This document shows, piece after piece, positions 60,263 to 64,000 of a DNA stretch of 64,000 bases; position 1 is the stretch's first letter; each line of letters begins with the position of its first letter. A program made the translations under genes and the position numbers. The notes under the pieces were generated by a model. The model was not told the origin of the DNA. It searched no databases and worked only from the letters and a program-made list of their open reading frames with translations. The stretch comes from Helicobacter didelphidarum. GTDB taxonomy: Bacteria; Campylobacterota; Campylobacteria; Campylobacterales; Helicobacteraceae. The stretch covers positions 1 to 64,000 of the forward strand of contig NZ_NXLQ01000001.1 of NCBI RefSeq assembly GCF_003364195.1. The letters run 5' to 3'.

Positions 60263-61897
60263 CTATGATAAAAGCTTCACACATTCTATAATGGCTAAAC
60301 TCACTCCAGCCCCAAATAGCACACATAAGCTTAGTCTTTTTGCATAAAAATGAGGATTGAGAATCTTTTTTGCCGTGCGATACCCAGAGAGCATAGCCCC
60401 TGTGAAGCCACTTCCGGGAAATCCAAATGCAGAGGCAAAATAGAGATTTTGAATGGCTTTAGAGTTATATCGTCCTCGCCCCCAAAATCCCTCAAAGCTT
60501 TGGTCATAGCCATAGGGTGTGCCATTACTTGTGCGGATATAACGCTTTATCGTCTTTGGTGTGGCAAGTTCGGAGTGAATACAATAACTCATAATATGTG
60601 GAAACATCTCTTCTAAACGCGTCTCAAAAGCCTTTTTTATCACTTGCTTTTTTGCCTTATATGCTTCTTCGCTAAGATTATCCCATTCTTCATAGCTACT
60701 TAGTGTCGTCATCACACCAAAAAATCTATCATCGCGCTCACTTAACCCGCTTTCAATCTTAGAATAATTCACAAATACAAAATCTCTTTTTTCAAGCGAA
60801 GTCTCAAATTGATTCATCGTATCCTTATTAAAAGTCTTTGCAAAATTATCAGAATCTACAATAAAAGTTGAATAATCCATATTCGGATATTGTTTGCTTA
60901 AATTCGTATCAAAAATCATATAGACTGATAAAAGCGAAGTTTTGGTGCTGAATTTCTCCACTCGCCTAGAATCCAGCGCATATTCGCTTGGTGCTAAATC
61001 TTTTAACAATTCTTTATACACGATATTTGGGTCGCAATTTGCGATGATTTTCTCACCAAAAATTATGTGTTCCTGCCCTTTTTTATCCTTATAAATAACG
61101 CCATTTGCCCTCTTTGCTTTGCTTTTCTCATCAAGTAAAATCCGCACAACATCGGCATTTATCTTGACTTCTCCGCCATGATCTGTGATGATACTTGCAA
61201 GTGCATTAGAAAGCTCTTGTGAGCCACCTTTGACATACATTCCTTGATGATAGTAGTTTGCCTGTGCGACAGCGTGATAATTCCAATCAAACTTATACGG
61301 GTCATGGTGATAATAAGTGATATTGATATTTAGGATTCTCTTTAGCTTAGAATCTGTTATCATAGAATCAAGCATATAGCCTACATTGCGGTTTCTCAAT
61401 GCGCTTAAACCAAAAAGCCAAAGTGTCGTGAATGGCGCGAAGAAAAAATCAAAAAAACTCATATCAAATGGGAATCTACGATTAAAATAGGCTTGAAACT
61501 TCATCTTTCTAAAATATTTTTTGATTCCCTTTGCCTCGTGCGGAAACATTGCTATCAACGCTTCTTTGCTTTTGCTATGGGGAATAGTTATTTGTAAATG
61601 TGGTGTGTGAGATTCTTTGATACTCCACGCAGTAGGGAGCGGGATAAGCGTGATTTTCTCTAAAAGTCCAAGTTGTCTAAAAATATGATGCTTCATATCC
61701 GTCCATTTGCTCCCCCAATCAAGCTCATGCAGCCCTGCATCGACAAGCATTCCTTTGCGTTTGAAACAAGTCGCACAACCGCCGATGAGATTATGCTGTT
61801 CTAAAATTAATACTTTTTTGCCTTCTTTTGCTAGAGTAGCGCCGCAAGTAAGCCCACCTAGCCCCGAACCAATAATGATTGTGTCATATATCTCCAT
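60263..61897 (-). CDS. CrtI/retinol-saturase-like FAD oxidoreductase
   Basis: 544 aa from ATG 61897 (AAAAGG upstream). The N-terminal dinucleotide-binding motif is [19 protein letters not shown], followed by [13 protein letters not shown] as in phytoene desaturases and all-trans-retinol 13,14-reductases. The C-terminal FAD signature region is [22 protein letters not shown], and a final hydrophobic helix follows. No carotenoid genes are near, so the substrate is unknown. It is likely membrane-associated. Confidence 0.83.
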   Translation of the reverse strand: MEIYDTIIIGSGLGGLTCGATLAKEGKKVLILEQHNLIGGCATCFKRKGMLVDAGLHELDWGSKWTDMKHHIFRQLGLLEKITLIPLPTAWSIKESHTPHLQITIPHSKSKEALIAMFPHEAKGIKKYFRKMKFQAYFNRRFPFDMSFFDFFFAPFTTLWLFGLSALRNRNVGYMLDSMITDSKLKRILNINITYYHHDPYKFDWNYHAVAQANYYHQGMYVKGGSQELSNALASIITDHGGEVKINADVVRILLDEKSKAKRANGVIYKDKKGQEHIIFGEKIIANCDPNIVYKELLKDLAPSEYALDSRRVEKFSTKTSLLSVYMIFDTNLSKQYPNMDYSTFIVDSDNFAKTFNKDTMNQFETSLEKRDFVFVNYSKIESGLSERDDRFFGVMTTLSSYEEWDNLSEEAYKAKKQVIKKAFETRLEEMFPHIMSYCIHSELATPKTIKRYIRTSNGTPYGYDQSFEGFWGRGRYNSKAIQNLYFASAFGFPGSGFTGAMLSGYRTAKKILNPHFYAKRLSLCVLFGAGVSLAIIECVKLLS

Positions 61898-62291
61898 AGA
61901 TTGCCTTTTCATTTGAAATAAGAGCTTAATTATAGCTTAAAACATAAATAGGCAATCAAATATGAGAAAAATATTGAGAAAGTTTGCATTGAGCTGATTG
62001 TGTATGTTGTCGAAATGGCATTGTTTGATTCTGTATTTTTGAGTTTACTTTGTTTTTGATAGAATCTTCAGAAATTAATTTTGATAATACATAAGCCAAT
62101 TTTTAGCTTTTAATATTAGGTTTATTGCTCTAAAAAGACTTATTTCATTGTTGCTATTTAAGATTTTGTGCAAAAATCTAGCTTTTTATTTACTAAGATA
62201 CTAAGCTTTCCCGCATATCATTTATACAACAATTTACATTGACTTAATGCAAGTTTTTACCCTATTCCTTTATCCTAATAAGTCTAACCCA
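61898..62291. other. Intergenic region
   Basis: About 390 bp, AT-rich. No gene or hairpin is supported. Confidence 0.4.
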
Positions 62292-62999
62292 CTACTTTTT
62301 AAACATCGCTTCTAAGCTCTCTAACACGAGAGGCATTTCTGTATAGCCATCAGATTCCATAAAATGTCCTCCATTCTGTGTTTGGATAAATTTTGCACTA
62401 AGTTTATGACTAAGATTTTTGCTTAGTTCTGTTGGCACAATCATATCATCTTTTGCTGAGATTACAACACGATTAGGGCTTAGAGCTTTGAGTGCAGTAA
62501 AGTCTAGCGGAGGTTTGAGAAAACTATCAAGCTGTGGAAGAATGCTAAGAGATTCATAGAATCCACTCACAAGCACGAATCCACCAATAATTATATTCTT
62601 TTTATCTGTCATACTTTGAGCTTTGGTATTTGTCTTTTGTGCCTTACTCTGTAAATACTGTAAAATTGTAATGCACCCTAAACTATGCCCGACGAGGTAA
62701 GTCTCATGCCCGAGTTTTATGCTGGAATCTAGCGTCGCAATCCACTTTGTAAGATTAGGATTTTGTGGATTTGGCAGAGAGAGAATATCCACACTTATAT
62801 CTTTCTTCTTAAGTTTATCCTCAAGCCACCTAAACCAATTCTTATCTGGTGAGGAATCAAACCCATGCACGATATATACCCTCATATTTTGCTCCTTATG
62901 TTTGATTTTAGAATCTGTAAAATCTTTCGTGTTTTGTGCTAAGAGATTCATACTAAAAAATGTCATAATGCCTAAAAATATAATGACTTTTTGCAACAT
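62292..62999 (-). CDS. Secreted alpha/beta hydrolase (RBBP9/YdeN-like)
   Basis: 235 aa from ATG 62999 (AAAGGA upstream). A signal peptide (KVIIFLGIMTFFSMNLLA) precedes VYIVHGFDSSPDKNWFRWLE and the nucleophile elbow GHSLGC. Asp in SAKDDMIVP and His in NGGHFMESDG complete a catalytic triad as in RBBP9/YdeN serine hydrolases. Most family members are cytoplasmic, so export is unusual. Substrate unknown. Confidence 0.83.
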   Translation of the reverse strand: MLQKVIIFLGIMTFFSMNLLAQNTKDFTDSKIKHKEQNMRVYIVHGFDSSPDKNWFRWLEDKLKKKDISVDILSLPNPQNPNLTKWIATLDSSIKLGHETYLVGHSLGCITILQYLQSKAQKTNTKAQSMTDKKNIIIGGFVLVSGFYESLSILPQLDSFLKPPLDFTALKALSPNRVVISAKDDMIVPTELSKNLSHKLSAKFIQTQNGGHFMESDGYTEMPLVLESLEAMFKK

Positions 63000-63484
63000 A
63001 ATAATTCCTTTCATTATATACTTTTACTCTACAAATGGGTTTATCCTCAAAGAAAGAATAAATCGGAAGTTTTTTGTCTTTTTCTTACAAGCAAGATTCT
63101 ATATTTTAAGAACTACATATTTTGTAAAAGGAAATACAAAGCCAGTTTGAGATTTTAGCATTATAAATAAAAAATATGAAGATATAATCTATTTTCTACG
63201 AATCAGTGTGTTTCATTCTCAATATTAGGTTTCATTTAGTATGAATAGTTCATGAAATAACTCTTTATTAGGGCTTTCGTTTGAATTTGGAGTAATTTGA
63301 TAATACCAGATAAGCGTTGAGGGTTTTTATTCTTTGACCATCTCATTATTGGAATAAATTTGTAATATAACAATATAATACACAGCAAAAGAAGATTTCT
63401 AATTATAACACATTCAATTTTAAAGCTAAAGATAGTAATGTGTCATTCTTAAGATCTACAATATAAAAATAATGAAAGGACATA
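63000..63484. other. Intergenic region upstream of crcB
   Basis: About 485 bp. No fluoride-riboswitch-like sequence was recognised. GAAAGGA precedes crcB. No gene is seen. Confidence 0.4.
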
Positions 63485-63880
63485 ATGCTTACAAAAATTA
63501 TACTTGTTGGCTTAGGCGGGGCGATAGGAGCAGTTTGTCGCTATCTTATGAGTGTATTTATTCTCTCTTATCTTTCGCACAATAGCCTCGCTTTTGGCTT
63601 TGTGGCGACGCTTTGTGTTAATATCATAGCGTGTTTTTTGATAGGGCAATGTGCGTATTACATCAAAGATTCTCAATCATTGTGGTATATTTTTCTCGCA
63701 GTTGGGATACTCGGTGGCTTTAGCACTTTTTCATCATTTGGACTAGAGACTTTTAGACTTTTAGAGAATCATCTCTTTGTGCAGGCTTTTTCTTATATCT
63801 TTTTATCAAATATTCTTGGTATTCTTTTTGTATTTTTGGGGTATAACATACAACGATTTTTGAGATCTTTTATAATTTGA
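63485..63880 (+). CDS. crcB: Fluoride channel CrcB/Fluc
   Basis: 131 aa with four transmembrane helices. GGAIGAVCRYL (11-21), TLCVNIIACFLIG (a variant of GTLxVNxxGxFxxG) and GGFSTFSSFGLE are family signatures. It forms dual-topology dimers that export fluoride across the inner membrane. Confidence 0.95.
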   Translation: MLTKIILVGLGGAIGAVCRYLMSVFILSYLSHNSLAFGFVATLCVNIIACFLIGQCAYYIKDSQSLWYIFLAVGILGGFSTFSSFGLETFRLLENHLFVQAFSYIFLSNILGILFVFLGYNIQRFLRSFII

Positions 63881-64000
63881 GTTTTTTGGTATGAAGACAA
63901 GGTTACTTTTAAGAAATATATTTTGTGGCAAACTTGCTTAGAGCCTAGCTTATTAGATGTAATAACAACTCTTATGTCATACAATACGCTTTGGAGTGTT
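63881..64000. other. Window end, no gene identified
   Basis: 120 bp after crcB with no supported feature. Confidence 0.4.

Noticed and set aside
63000-63484. Fluoride riboswitch upstream of crcB
   Set aside because: The conserved riboswitch core sequence was not recognised by eye.

Overview
The window is AT-rich DNA from an epsilonproteobacterium, most likely an enterohepatic Helicobacter. This rests on established family knowledge: a Hof/OprD-like porin and a Campylobacter-type major porin, a pyrC gene followed by its usual conserved partner, a lone FeoB, tandem bacteriohemerythrins, an Hcp-like Sel1 protein, and de novo purine synthesis (PurH), which H. pylori lacks. I found no rRNA, tRNA, CRISPR array, prophage or insertion sequence.

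1-7.6 kb is an accessory cluster of GTPases, all on the minus strand. A 29-codon small ORF with a strong ribosome-binding site ends exactly at the start of a short GTPase. A small membrane protein and two dynamin-like GTPases follow with overlaps or short gaps. Next come a second unit (signal-peptide protein plus a GTPase with a DUF697-like membrane domain) and a third (another small membrane protein, paralogous to the first). Each unit ends in the same hairpin-plus-U-tract terminator. Two terminator copies lie inside a 104-bp direct repeat that looks identical, so the five-gene operon is a cassette flanked by direct repeats.

7.7-13.6 kb is housekeeping: a DHH phosphoesterase, hypC, purH, cysE and a TerC/DUF475 membrane protein. 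13.7-18.7 kb is variable: a compound dinucleotide repeat in a small membrane-protein ORF, a broken gene, and a GtrA/glucosyltransferase/GtrB surface glucosylation set. 19-22.8 kb holds a pseudopilin-like protein, gmhA and feoB.

22.9-24.2 kb is the most interesting locus. A 75-residue peptide carries a microviridin-like leader motif (VFAGKFLED, compare PFFARFLE) and lies 19 bp upstream of an MvdD-like ATP-grasp ligase. I read this as a minimal graspetide (omega-ester peptide) pathway. A T10 tract in its promoter region suggests phase-variable expression.

24.5-36.5 kb holds sodB, uvrA, a LapB-like TPR protein, a SurA-like chaperone, two bacteriohemerythrins, pyrC with its partner, and rpoN. 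36.5-37.1 kb is a decayed Crp/Fnr regulator. 37-47 kb carries porins, an alcohol/aldehyde dehydrogenase pair, a frameshifted outer-membrane protein and a glycosyltransferase. 47-64 kb carries an aminotransferase, small secreted proteins, a large LprI-tailed periplasmic protein, a chemoreceptor, rpmB, def, a TetR regulator with an (AT)12 tract upstream, lepB, glmU, a solitary DNA methyltransferase, a CrtI-like oxidoreductase, a secreted hydrolase and crcB.

Several loci carry short repeats of the kind linked to phase variation in Helicobacter. All functional calls come from reading the sequence; no database search was run.
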